From Pithys albifrons albifrons (Eukaryota; Chordata; Aves; Passeriformes; Thamnophilidae): a stretch of DNA of 64,000 nucleotides. The notes beneath the pieces were generated by a model. That model worked only from the letters and a program-made list of their open reading frames with translations, searched no databases and was not told where the DNA came from. Positions 13,348 to 25,500 of the stretch are shown here, one piece after another (position 1 is the first letter of the stretch; every line of letters starts with the position of its first letter). The DNA lies in the NCBI RefSeq assembly GCF_047495875.1, contig NC_092471.1, forward strand, positions 8,453,001-8,517,000, given 5' to 3'. A program made the position numbers and the translations under genes.

Positions 13348-14361
13348 CCCCTTGAGCCTCTTTGATGGTTTTTCCAGCAAAGAGCCTTTGGAGCTGCAGT
13401 ATTCATGGGTCAGCTCACCTTCCTTTCAAATGAGACTGCTGACTTGGAAAGCCCTTATCGAGAGTGATAATGCATTCTGGAAGATGGATGGAGAAATTCT
13501 TGCTATGCATAATGCATGTTTCTCCCCAAGGACAAAGATGAATGTAGTTCTTGTAGGATGCTAATGATGGAGATGAGATGGAAATTCCCACCTTGAATTC
13601 AGATCCACGGTGCCATTTAGCAGCTGGAGACCCCTGGAAGTGGGAAGGCTGGTGTTTTCTGGTGGATGCTATGCTGAGTGCTGGCAGGATGGGGTTTTGG
13701 GGGCGGGATGGCTATAGTGGTGCTGTCAGCATCTAAGACCAGTTATCTCTCCTGCAGGAGAAAAATGCCAATGGCTTCACACCTGTGCGTCTGCACCAAA
13801 ACCACTAAGTACACGATTTACAGACCTTTGACCCAGATCCCAGCTTCAGGTGACAGGGGTTGGCTGCTGGATTCAGAATATTGAATTAGGAAGAGTGTAA
13901 ATCAGTGAAAGAGCAAAGGAGACCAGCAAAGGGTCATTTAACAATTATGCAGCAGTAAGGATTGCTTTCTTTGGTGGCAATGGAAGGGTTGGTGCATACA
14001 TGGGATCGCTGTGGGGATATGCAGAGGGCTGGCACCAGCACCTGAGACTTGTGACACATCCTAGGGTGAACTGTGAATGCAGTTTTAAGTGCACTAAAAA
14101 TGAACAGGAATAAAGCACTTATTCTGAGACATGTTGGCAAATGTGATCCTTCTGCTCCATGGTGTGTCTCAGGCACACATGCTGGTGTCCTGTGGCTGTA
14201 TCTGGGCTCTTGTCTGATTTACCAAAACCTATCTGGCCTCTTTTGGGCAGAATTTGCAGAAGGATCACTTCAAGCAAAAAATCTTAGTATAGTTGTTTAT
14301 GTGTCAAATAGATTAAGGATTAATTCATCCATATAGAACAGGTTAGAATTTGTCCCCAGCA

Positions 14362-14465
14362 TGTGGCACTTAGGGACATGGTATAGAAACTTGACAGTTT
14401 TAATTCATGTTTGGACTCAGTCATCTTAAAGATCTCTTCCAACCTAAATGATTCAGTGTTTCTAG
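14362..14465 (+). mobile_element. CR1 LINE 3'-end fragment
   Basis: The stretch carries CR1 3'-UTR landmarks in order: GGCACTTAGGGACATGG, then TTGGACTCAGTCATCTTAAA, then TCTTCCAACCTAAATGATTC, closing with a decayed ATTCTATGATTCTA-type terminal repeat. CR1 is the dominant LINE of bird genomes and is usually 5'-truncated, as here. Only about 100 bases can be recognised. The fragment is moderately diverged and has no coding part. The 5' limit is approximate. Confidence 0.85.
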
Positions 14466-15217
14466 CTTAAAAACAAAGACGTCATGTGCATTTACTTCCT
14501 TGGCAAGATAATTGCCCAATGCAGCTCTCTGCCATTGTGAAAAACCTAGGTCATCTTCCCTGAATAACATTTATTGAGCTGCCACTAGAGAAAGAAGATA
14601 ATTTTGCTGTTAGGTGTAAAATGTCTTTAGTCTCCCCATGCGTATGGGTGTTTGGACTGGAGCAGATGTGTGGATACTGCTGAACTGCTGAAAAACCTTT
14701 GGCTGCAACACTTTGGTATGTGTGAGGTTTGCACAAAACAGATTAACTGTGTGACATGTAACAGGTTAGCAGATGGTCAGAACAGTCTCTGGCATTACTC
14801 TGGGCTGGCAATCCTGTCTGACACGGATGCTTGTGTGGGTGATGGAATAGGGGAATGATGCACTAGCATTTGATATGTGAGCCTGCAACTATGGCATTGC
14901 AGGGCTCTGCCAGAAGTGCTGGTAAACAGTACTTTTAGACTGTATTAGCACAAATGACCCCAAAAACTGGCCTTTCTTGGGTCCATGTTAGATAACTAGC
15001 TTAGTAACTACCTCTCAGTTTCTCTGCCCTGAGATCAGAAATGATCCCAACTGTGGCCCTTCCTGTTCTTTGCTCTGTGGCGTTGCCTCTCCAGTGGCAG
15101 AGCACTTCCTCCTCTCCTGTCCCTTACTGAGCTGCAGCTCTGTTGTCACAGATTTGGCAAGGGGTGCTGGCAATGTGGCCTCTATTTCTGTTCTCTGTGT
15201 ACATATATACACATGTG

Positions 15218-15221
<4 letters not shown>
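14466..15221. other. Gene-free spacer between CR1 fragment and microsatellite
   Basis: I see nothing beyond unique A/T-rich sequence. Confidence 0.5.

Positions 15222-15263
<42 letters not shown>
15222..15263. repeat. (AT)n microsatellite, 21 units
   Basis: This is an uninterrupted 42-base AT dinucleotide run, preceded by an impure ACATATATACACATG segment. It generates false tyrosine-isoleucine open frames on both strands. An uninterrupted run of this length is usually length-polymorphic. Confidence 0.97.
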
Positions 15264-15266
<3 letters not shown>

Positions 15267-18200
15267 GCACTGAAGGCTTTCAGCATCACTGGACAAGGGA
15301 AGGCCAGAGGCTGCAGGTCAGGTGTGAAATGCTGGGTTTCTAGTGCAGCAGAGAAGATCAGAACCAGATATCTGTAAAAACATCCTAGTGAGCAATGAAG
15401 AACTTGAACTGTCCGAGGAAGTAGTTAAGGACAGATGAGACATGTATCTCATAGGCAAAGGTTCAGCTGATCCTGCCTGAGGCAAGATCTATGAGCTGGA
15501 CTTGCAAAGTACCTCCCAGGCCTGTTTTCTGTGATTCTGCAAGTCTGTCCTTTAGGTTCACACAGCACTGCCTGGTATGTTTAGCTGGCCTGATGGCTCT
15601 CAGCCCTCAGGGCCCCTTCACTGTGCTCAACTCCAGAGCTTTTGAGAGCTGCATGGTACACTCAGCCCAGGCGGTCTGCTTGGCTCAGAGATGCCTTGTG
15701 AGAGTAAAGCAGGAGAAATTTTCCATAAAAATAACATGCCCAGGATGGAGTACACTGGTGGCCCCTTGTCCCTCAGGACAGGGGTAAATGCCCAGCCTTG
15801 CAGTGCTCGTGCAGCAGTGCAAGGGGAGGGGGTTATCATTGCCCTGGGGGTTTGCAGGCTCCAGCTCACCTGAGAGACAGCATGTGGGGATGGGGGGTGG
15901 AATGGCATCTTTCCCATCCTACACCTAGAGAGCAACTGTTCAGGGCAAGAGCACAATGAGATGCAGCAGCTTATTCTCAGGAAAACTGCAGGAGCCACAG
16001 ACTGGCTGCCATTCTTTGTGCTCAGTCACCAGGATGAACAACCCTACTTAGGTGTCAGCTTTTGTCCTCAGAGTGGCTTGCCAGCTTGTGAGTGGAATTC
16101 CTGATTTACTCCCACTGAAGCATAGGGTTTTCTATGCCACAAAGTGTCAATAAGCACTAATTAGCCAGTTTATGTGCAGTGATTTTGCCTGACTCCAAGG
16201 CCCATTTTCATTGTCCTTTATAAATCCTGTTCATGTTGCCAGGACTCCTAGTCAAGGCTCTTGGCGTGCTGCTGCAGCCCCATCAAAACGGAGATTTACT
16301 CCAAACTCTACTGTTGTTGCCTGCATGTGGAGTTAGTAGTTCTCTTTGTATCACCCCAGGTTAGAAAGCCTTTTTCACTTGTCTTCATAACTTCTATTCC
16401 AATAGAAATACACGTGTTCACTGTTCTCACCATGGTGGAAAGAGAAGTTGTATTGGGTTATTGAGAAATGCTGTGTATGTGGTTGGGTTGCAGTAAAAGA
16501 AAGCTGCTCTTTTGTGGCTGCTTGGGTCCCAGACTTTGATTCATTATTGCTATGCTGAAGAAAAGGTTTTCATGGAGACTGAAATCTGGCTTCAGGTAGT
16601 TTTCAGACAGTCAGGTTTCTGCCTTGGGTCAGGAATTCTTTGCTCTTTTTCTGACATCTGTTTCTGTGGACTTTAAGACGCAGATGTAAATTTGGTCAGG
16701 TTTTTTTTTGTTATTTGTTTGGGTTTGTTTTTTTTTTTTTGCTTGGTCATCAGCATTGCCAGAAGTAAAATAGCTTTTGATAAAATCACTGATTTGAGGC
16801 AGGCATGCTAGAACCAATGTCAGGGGGTTGCTGGCACCTAGATTCAATTTTACCTCCTATGAAATACAGGTTTCATAAAATGCTCCATGACTTCTCTAAG
16901 CTGTTTCAATTCTCTTATATTAGTTTAGAAAAAGTATTTCATCTTCTTCAAACAGTCCATTTTCATGACTTTTTGGCCTTTAAATTCAATCTGTTGTATC
17001 CAAATTAGTTGGCACAGCACAAAAATACAATACTGGAAAATTAGCTGCCTTACAGAAGCAGTGGGCAAAATTCCTGCTTGCAGTACAAATCTGGAGCAAA
17101 TTTAGTGGCTTTATGACAGGTCTGAAGGGAAAGCAAAAGGGGACTATTTATTTTGATGCCAAATTATTTATAAATGCTATACAAATTGTGTCCTTGCAAG
17201 AACATCACTCTTTCTATACACAAAAATATTTGCATGATGACTATATAGCAGAGAAACTGTGGCACTAAACTTTCAGGCACCTGTACTGGAATAGCTCTGT
17301 ATCATGGTTTTGTTCTAAAAGATGCTGCCCTTGTAAGTCTTTGCACCTCAGGGGTTTTTATGGCAAACTTATCATTCTTCTAGATAGTTATAAATGGGAC
17401 CATAATGTATATACAAGGCCACAGTAATGAAATATATAATTAATTAAAACACTATGCAATTTAAAGTTCAGTTCAAACTGTCAGTGATGTGATATTACAT
17501 TTTCAATGCTGCTTTCATTAAAGATACTAAAAGGAAAAAATAACTGAAAAGCCTTTGGCTACCTATTGAAGGAGGGGTGTGTGTGAATTTTATTGTCCAT
17601 CTAATTACTTGGCTGAAGAGTCTGAGATTTAAAATCCCATTTCCCACCCAAGTAGGGATGTTGGATACTGTTTCCTGGCCCAAATCCAAGCCAAAAAGCG
17701 AGTTTCTGCATACCAACGTGCCCCTGCTGCTAGAGCTGAATGTACTTCTTGCTGATTTCTCCTGAAAATATGATATAATGTTGCTTTTGCTCTCTGCTCC
17801 ACAGGCAGGTGACTTGACAGAGTGCGTAAGCAAAATAATGAGTGACATTTTGCTGGTCCTCAGAGCCCCTGCCAGAGAACCCTGGTAGGTACAGACTGGT
17901 GGCCTGAGGGTCCCTCACTCACCAGACCATTACCTCAGTTTAATGGTCAGTGGGAGCCAAAATGCACCTGGTGTGTAAAGGTGGGATGTAGCTGGGGGCC
18001 AGCTGTGAGCCTCCATATTTTATGAAAAACATCAAGATCCTCTGGAAAAGCTCTCTAAGAACTGATGGATAATGTACATTGTAGAGGAAGCCCCTTAAGT
18101 GTATTAGAGAGAAAAATCTGTTCTGTTTTAAATTACATTTATTGATTGTCTGTGCAATATTGGGCTTGAAAAGGGTACTGTGGGAAATGACCGTGTCATG

Positions 18201-21200
18201 CGTGGGAGTGTTGTATGAGCTGCTCTGAGCTTCTCCAGCTCCATCCATGGACCAAGTCCTGCACCCTGTGGGGAAACCTGCTGGGAATGATGCTCTACCT
18301 ACCTTCAAGCTCCTGAATTCAGGGCAGGGCTTGTGTCTCATCTCTCGCTGTCCAGACAAATCTATGTGATTTGCTATGTAGAGCAGCACAAAATTCCCAG
18401 AAACATAAAACATGTTTATTTTGCCTCTGTGTGGTGCAACACAGCAGTGATCTGGTGAGTTAAATTGTTGCTATCTGGAAGACCCACCACAATGTCTGCA
18501 GCCAACCTGATGATTTATAAAGAAGCAAAAAATAGTGAACTAGACAACAAAGGATGAGACAATAAATTTTTCACATTTTACCTCCAAAGAATAGTAATGT
18601 ATTGAACATTCAAAGCTCTTAATTAAGTATATAAAACAATCTTCTCCTCTCTCTCATTTAATAAGGTTTCTAGAGCAAAGCAAAGGTGTGGAGTTGGTCA
18701 GACTCTCCTCAGAGGATTAAGGCAAATTGTATAAGTTATATTTAATTCAATTAATCTTTCCAGATAGGTCCTAAATCATGTCATCAATCTATTTCATTCC
18801 ACAGGCATAATCCTTAACGTGCAGCTGCCTTGCACAATAAGCCAGGGAGATGTTCAGTTGCATTCAAGGGAAATAAATTTAATTATAAACACATCATAGA
18901 GTCAAACATTTCCCGAATTTGGAATTCAATGTCTTGTCAGCCTTCCAGCAGAGAACAGCATCAAACTTTTATAGGGTAGCAGGCTTTGTCCTGAATTTAT
19001 ATGTACTGACAAGCACCTTAACCAGAGGAAATCATAAAAACTATGCCCTCTTCTTTTTTTCAACATTTTTAAACTTGAAGCTATTTTTATCTTTAGTAGA
19101 ACTATCCACAGTTTTAGAAAAAGCCAAGAGTGCAGCTATTAGAATGTGTCAGAAAAGGAAGAAGTACAAAAACCTCCCTGGTTCACATGGCCACAGCATC
19201 CCACTTGAGGGCTGCAGGTGTGCAGAGGTGACACAAAGCATTCACAGCCCAGGTTTGTGACCAGAAGTTCAATATCTTGCTATATTTGAAACCTGGTCGC
19301 TCCTTTGATGACAGTTGTTACTCAGCAATTCCACCAAGGACCTCCTGTGTGGAGTTGATCTCACTCTGGGACTTGGTAAGTAGAGGTATAGTGGGACCAG
19401 AATGACCTAGTAAGCCATGACGTGGTGTGCAAGGAGGGACAAGCACCCCGCTGAGAGGGCATTAGGTTCTCCCAGGGGTGCAGAAGCCAAGCCTTGTGTG
19501 TGCACTGGAGGATTGGAGCTCTCCAATGGAGCCCTTGCTGAGCAGCAGAGCCTTGTTAATGCTTATTGAGCACATCATAGGGCATCTGGATTTATGAGTA
19601 CAGGACTAATTCTGTTCTCTTTTTTTTTACTTGTTAGTATAACTCAGTATTCTCTTCTTAACCCTACAGATGTCCAGTTCTTTCTGGTTTCCTTTAAGAG
19701 GAATTATTGACAGGGGTTTTTGCCACTTTTTTTTTTCTAGTATAACTCCAGGTTATGCTAAATATTCTGTAATTTAAAACGGAATATTATATAACAAATG
19801 TTTTCAAGGAATTTTTAGGCTTTGGAAATTCTATGAAAAAGGGCAGAAAAGAAACCTTGAAATCCCTGAAGCATCATCCTTTTCCAACATATTCTCACAA
19901 TGTTTCAGTTAGGGAAATGTGAAGTTGTTATACTTTAAAGATTTAACAAAAAAAAGGTGTTTTCATTGCTCCTCTGGTGTTAAAATGAGAGTCCAAGCAG
20001 CGAGCAATAAAGGTGTGAGAGGCAGCACGGCCCAAGGTACTCATGCAGGCTGAGCAATGGGACTTAGTGTTCTCAAAAGAAGGTTGTGTATTAGTGTACT
20101 ACATGTCATAAATCTGCAATGGCAGAAAACTGTTCTGTTAATAGCTTCATTTAGTTCAGAATAAATTTTTAATCTTCACTTTTTGCAGGCTTAATTATTA
20201 AAGCCACTTTCACACTAGTTGCAGAACTTCACGCCGGCTTTGGCCCCACTCAGGGAGATAACAAGTTTTTATTGCCATGGCAGTTTTCCAGTGACTTGCC
20301 AACTCCCACCTACCAATTCAGCTTCTCCCATCTTCCATGGTTTGCATTTAGCTTGTTGTTTCTGATGTTGCAATGATAACTCGGTTTCACTTACAGACAA
20401 ACCAAAGTTGTTCTGGTCTCAAAGGCTTGTGGTTGCTTCCACATTGCCCATTTTGGTGCCTATGTGGGATGCATTGGTGTGGGTTTGTATTTTCTCTTCT
20501 TAAGCTGTTCTGCACAACAGTCATATTTTATTAACCACCGAGACAGAGAAACTCTGAGCTGAGGAATAAGAAATCTGACATTTTCCTCATGCCAGGGAGA
20601 TGCTCTGGAGTAGGTACTGGGAGAAAGGCAAGGTTGGTTGTGGGGACTCAGCCCTGAGTCCTGGGACAGTAGAGAGGCACTGGGTCACCAGCAGTGGGCT
20701 GCCTCCCCCCGCACACTGTGGGAAGGTGGCAGCTCCCCTGCCTGCATCGCGTGCAGCAAGCCCACTGTGCCTGCAGCAGCACTTCTGACACAGCAGCAGA
20801 GAAAAGCTCTGACATGACAAAAACAAGTGAGCACAGAAGCCCAGAGGCAAAGCTCAGGGGAGGAAGAGGCCACATTTTTTCTGGAGCGTAGTATCTGCTA
20901 CATCTCTTTCCCAGACACCCTACCAAACATTATCTTTTCATATTACATTTTAATTTAGGTTTTGACTGCTTTTCCTAAATGCCCCTTAAATATGCTTATA
21001 ATTTAGGGGAAGGATAGGAAATAGAGAGAGGTAATTATCTGTTCAACCCTCCACTGCAAACCCATGTGTCAACTAGAAAATCTCAGTTTAACTCAGAGGA
21101 AAGCAGAGCCCAAGCACTGCTTATTGGCCTTCCTTAATATGCAGCATCAGTCAGGTATAGCTATTTCACATGATACCTTACTAATGGTTTCTCCATGCTT

Positions 21201-22468
21201 GCCTGAGGCGGTGACAGGACAGGTGTAGGAGAGCAGGATCCTGCCCATGCCATGGAGAAGAGACACCTCTAGTGTCTCTTCATGCTGAGCTGCATCAGGA
21301 CCCATTGTTTTTAGATGACATCTTTATCTGTGCAGGATTTGCCAATCTCTTGGGTGGCCTGGGACACCTTGCTAGTAAATTCAGCTGCTTAAAATTTCTA
21401 CCTTTTCATTTTACATGCTTGACATCTTCCCAAGGTGACTTAAGCTTTCACTGATGAAACACTTGGCAATATTCATGATCCATTTTACTGAAGTTTTTAG
21501 AAAATTTTTGTTACTCAAATTGTAGGATTTTTTTATCTGTGAGGAACAAGATACTATTAATGAAAAATAGGTGATAAACTAGATACTATTGGAAAAAAAG
21601 GTGCCAAATGCTTCAGTGATGGATTGTAAGTGTTTTCAAGAGCATCTCAGTAAATCCATAGCAATATTTTCTGTATCTCATTTTTCTGACTGCAATTAAA
21701 ACACAATATTTTTCTCAACTCTAAGTGCTGTTATAAGGGCATAAAGCTAAAGATGACATATATCAAGGTAAAGATGTCACTCTTGCCTGTGGTTAAGCTC
21801 TTAGACTATAATCTATTTATCTTGAAAATCGCAAGGATGAGCATGCAGGTCCTGCCAGGGACGGCAAGATATTGACTGACAATGCAGAAGCAAATGACAG
21901 TGACTGCTTGGGGTCAGACGTGTCTGGAGATGGCCCAGAAACTGGACTCTGACTGCTGCTGCAGGCCCCTGCCCCAGGGAAGAGCCAGGTGATGGTGTCC
22001 TCATGCACCATTGTGGGGAGGAAAACTGAGTTATTATCACAACACTCTTCAATCTGACTGACATACAGAGGTCGCAGGCTGCCAATGTTAAAATGACTTT
22101 GAAGTATTTTATAATTACAGATGACAATCTCCTAACTCAAAAGCATCTCATTCGACCCAGGAGAAATCTGTATTTGACCTCCTGATAGGGATAGATATGG
22201 TTTTAAGAACTGAAAATTAGTTATTTTCCTGTGTACAATTAAATCTGGCTGGACTACACTGCCAAGACCATCTACATTCGCCCTTGTGATGGAAGGCAAT
22301 TTGATAAAGGTGAGTGCTGCAGTGTAGTGGACAAACTATAATAAAGTTCAGTGAAAACTGAAGCCAGTTCACAATGGGAGAAAAAAAATTGCAGTGCTTT
22401 TTTGGGAGTGAGGGAAATTAACTCTGGGGCCAATTCGCAGAAGAGTTGTGGTTATGTCATTGTTACAG
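15264..22468. other. Gene-free stretch with simple T runs
   Basis: No supportable gene was found. A 13-base T run lies at 16728-16740. At 19325-19374 a short stretch sits between a modest acceptor and a GTAAGT donor, too weak to call. At 21812-21952 a 46-codon acidic open frame ends in TGA but lacks a clear acceptor (see findings). Confidence 0.5.
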
Positions 22469-22575
22469 GAAATTTTCAGAGAAACAACCAGATTTTTCTG
22501 TCTGAAATCTATGCTCTGGATCCCACAGCGATGGGACTTGTGGCAGGAATCGATGCAGGGCAGCGCTGGGGCCAG
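22469..22575 (+). other. Weak candidate exon, 107 bases
   Basis: An acceptor-like TGTTACAG ends at 22468 and a good donor, CAG followed by GTGAGG, begins at 22576. The frame beginning AAT TTT CAG AGA is open throughout and includes three CpGs near its 3' end (GCGATG, ATCGAT, GCGCTG). The translated segment does not resemble any family I know. It could be an lncRNA exon, a coding exon or chance. Confidence 0.2.
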
Positions 22576-25500
22576 GTGAGGAGACACTGTGTTGGGAGGT
22601 ATACAGAGCAGTCCTTTCTGATCAGCAATTTCTGAATCTCTCTACAAATTTCCATCCAAGTGGATATTTAATTATCTTATGCTTTTCCCTGGTTACATTT
22701 AAAACACTGTATTTAGATGCAGTAATGTGTCATGGAAAAAGCTTCTCTAGAAAAAAAATTACACCAAAGGAGAAGCAAGAGATGTAACAGAGAGGAGAAT
22801 GTTTTCCTGATTGTCTTTGCACCCATGCAGTCCCTGAGATGATCTGTTTTCATTACAGCTCTGTCTTTATGGGTGTTGGGTGCATCAGAGCCTTGTGTTG
22901 TGCTTGTGAGGTGTAATCTGGCAGTGCCTGGAGGACAGGATGACACCTGCACCCTATTTTTGGGTCACCCAGAGTCAAGGGAAAGCCCTTCAGGTCCCAA
23001 GTTTGGCAGCTGGGGCTGCAGTATATGCTTGGAGGGAGGTACAGCACCTGGGATGGACAAGTCTGGCTTTAAGGCTTCATTTTCAAGGTAACTTTTCAGA
23101 GTTACCTTACAGAGCTCAGGGGTAAAGTGCAGCTTTCTAGACCTCGGCACTTGTTTGGGGACAATGTGTGGGGTGAGATTTCAGCTTCATGTGTTTGAGG
23201 ACACTGGGAAGACTAATCCAGGATAAATTAGATCCAAAAGACAAATGTTCCAGTTTCAGTGACATTGCATTTAGGTGCAGCAGCAGAGAAAAATGGGAGA
23301 ATTTTTACCTTCAAGATTTTCTTTGTTTTACTTGGCTAGTATACCAAAGTCAGTCTGTATATTGTTGTGTGTTTGCATTCATTTTAATTATTGCTAAGTA
23401 TCCTAGCCTGTATGCCATGTAACAGTACCACCCTCCTTCAGTTTATCTGTGTTCTCTTGGAGATTGCAGCACCAGTTAGTGCCTCTTCTGGTGCCTTAAA
23501 AAGGAGGTCTTAGGGGTACACAGACAGACCTGATTTCTTCAGTGTATGTTTAGCAGGGAACTGTCCCATGGAGAAAACCTGAGGAGAGAAAGCCTTGAAG
23601 CTGGGAGTGGGCTTTGGTGGAGGTGAAAAAAATGATGGAAAAAAGGATTTGCAAATGGTATTAGGCTGCTTTGTGCCCTTAGAGAAGTTAGCAGTGGTGA
23701 TGAAGCACACATTATGCTACTTCTGGTAGGCAACATTATTTTACTTTGCAACCCAGTAGGCAGGTTAATCAGTGCAGCCTGGCTCTCAATATGTCAGGAT
23801 AGAGACAAAGATCCTCTGCCAAGGAGGAAGAGGAATCCCTGACTTGCTACAGTCGAGTTAGATAAGCCACCCTGTGAAAGGTGCAGGCTGTGCCTCACAG
23901 GGGCCCAAGAAGAGCACCCACAGCTCTTTTGAAGTCAGAGGCAGCAAAACCCCATGGTATCATCATATACTTGGTTACAGCCACGCTCCTGGAGTCAGTC
24001 ACACAACTGCACACTGAGTCGTCTACAAGAAAACTGCCTGACCAGTCTGGATGGAGAGAAGGAGTATAAATGTGCCTAACAGACTTCCCTCCATGCAAAG
24101 AGTCACCAGCAAGAACTTGTTTTTTAGCAAGAATGAAGAGCAATCTATTCACATTCTGCTGCATTAAATTAACATGACAGATTAGCTCACAGCAAAGGAC
24201 TATTGCGGGGGAAGATGTCTGGAACAGCTTGCTGGGAGCAAAGTTCTCTGAAAGTCCTGTGAAAGGCTGTCCTTTGACTAGTAAAAGACCAGGCTTTGAC
24301 CAGTTTTGAATGGGGTCCTCTTTGTCCATGACATTTTAGCCTAAAGAAATGCATCGTTAAATCCTCCTTCTCCATGCTCCATCCTGGAAATCTCATGGCA
24401 AGAGAAGAGTTGTAAATCAACTCCTACCCTGCCTGCAATGCATAATAAGCTTATCCCTCTGCTTGATAAGTCCCTGAGTAGTCTGGAAAGGGGTGTGTAT
24501 AAAGAAAATGATGTTTCTGAGATGTAGCCAAGCAATACTAGTTTTGGTGCATCAGGGATGGAGAATTACCTGCAAGGCAGTAGATTCACCATCTGATGGG
24601 GGCTATAATTAAGTGCAACACCTGCATGAAGAGGCTGCTGGAAGAGATGTCTGAAAATACCTTCAACAGAGGTTTCCCACTCATGAGGCTCTCTCCTGTC
24701 CTCCCCTTTAGACTGAGCCCAGCTCTGAGCAGACCAGTGAGCACAGATGGACTGGGGGAGCTTTGACTCATCACTGGTGACTCAGCACATCCTTGGCATT
24801 GGGGTAGTGTCAGAGTTCATGCTCCTGCTGTCCTTTTCTCTTCTGTCTTAGCAGTTGTAGCAAGTGAGGAGCTCTGCTTTTATCCCACCTGAAAACAGGA
24901 GAGAGCTGCTGTGTTTATGGCCCTTCCACTTCTCCAGACCTCTGGAAATGGATCTTTGTTAGTGTTATTTTCAGTCATAATGAATTCTTTTCCATTCCTA
25001 TCACTATCACAATTCCAGTGCCTGATCAGTCACATTATTTTCACTTATATTCAAAGCTAATTGATTCCCAGTGTGGATTTTCTCTGGAGCAGAAAAAGCA
25101 GAAGCTTTCTCCACCCTCAGCCCTGCTCTTTCTGCACCAGGATGGGGTTCTTCTCTCTCTCCCCAGTCAGTTAGGGGCAGACGAAGACATCCATCTTGAG
25201 TGCAATGAAATCTTTGCAAATCCCTGAGGAGCTGGTAAGAAGGGACAGGGGCAGGTGATTCTTTTTCTGTGCTGACACCAGGGTCCTCCAAGCACTGTCA
25301 GTACCAGCTCAGACAATACAGGAGGAGCAGAAGTCCCCCCTGGTTTGTGGATCAGCATTAATTAGCCTATAGCTGATGCACAGACACTTGCTATTCTTTG
25401 CCTTAAAAGTCATCATTCCCAAATACGGGAGGCAATCGAAGACAGGTCACAGACATGGCCCCCAGGCAGCCAACCTTGCAAATAGTGATTTCTTTTGGCA

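Noticed and set aside
15015..15343. Three frames rich in Tyr-Ile repeats
   Set aside because: They are translations of the (AT)n microsatellite.
19325..19374. 50-base stretch between CTCAG and GTAAGT
   Set aside because: Weak pyrimidine tract and very short; a single decent donor is expected often by chance.
20188..20373. About 62 open codons after a TTTTTGCAG acceptor, with two CpGs
   Set aside because: The acceptor is reasonable, but the translation is low-information and hydrophobic and there is no polyadenylation signal nearby; not separable from chance.
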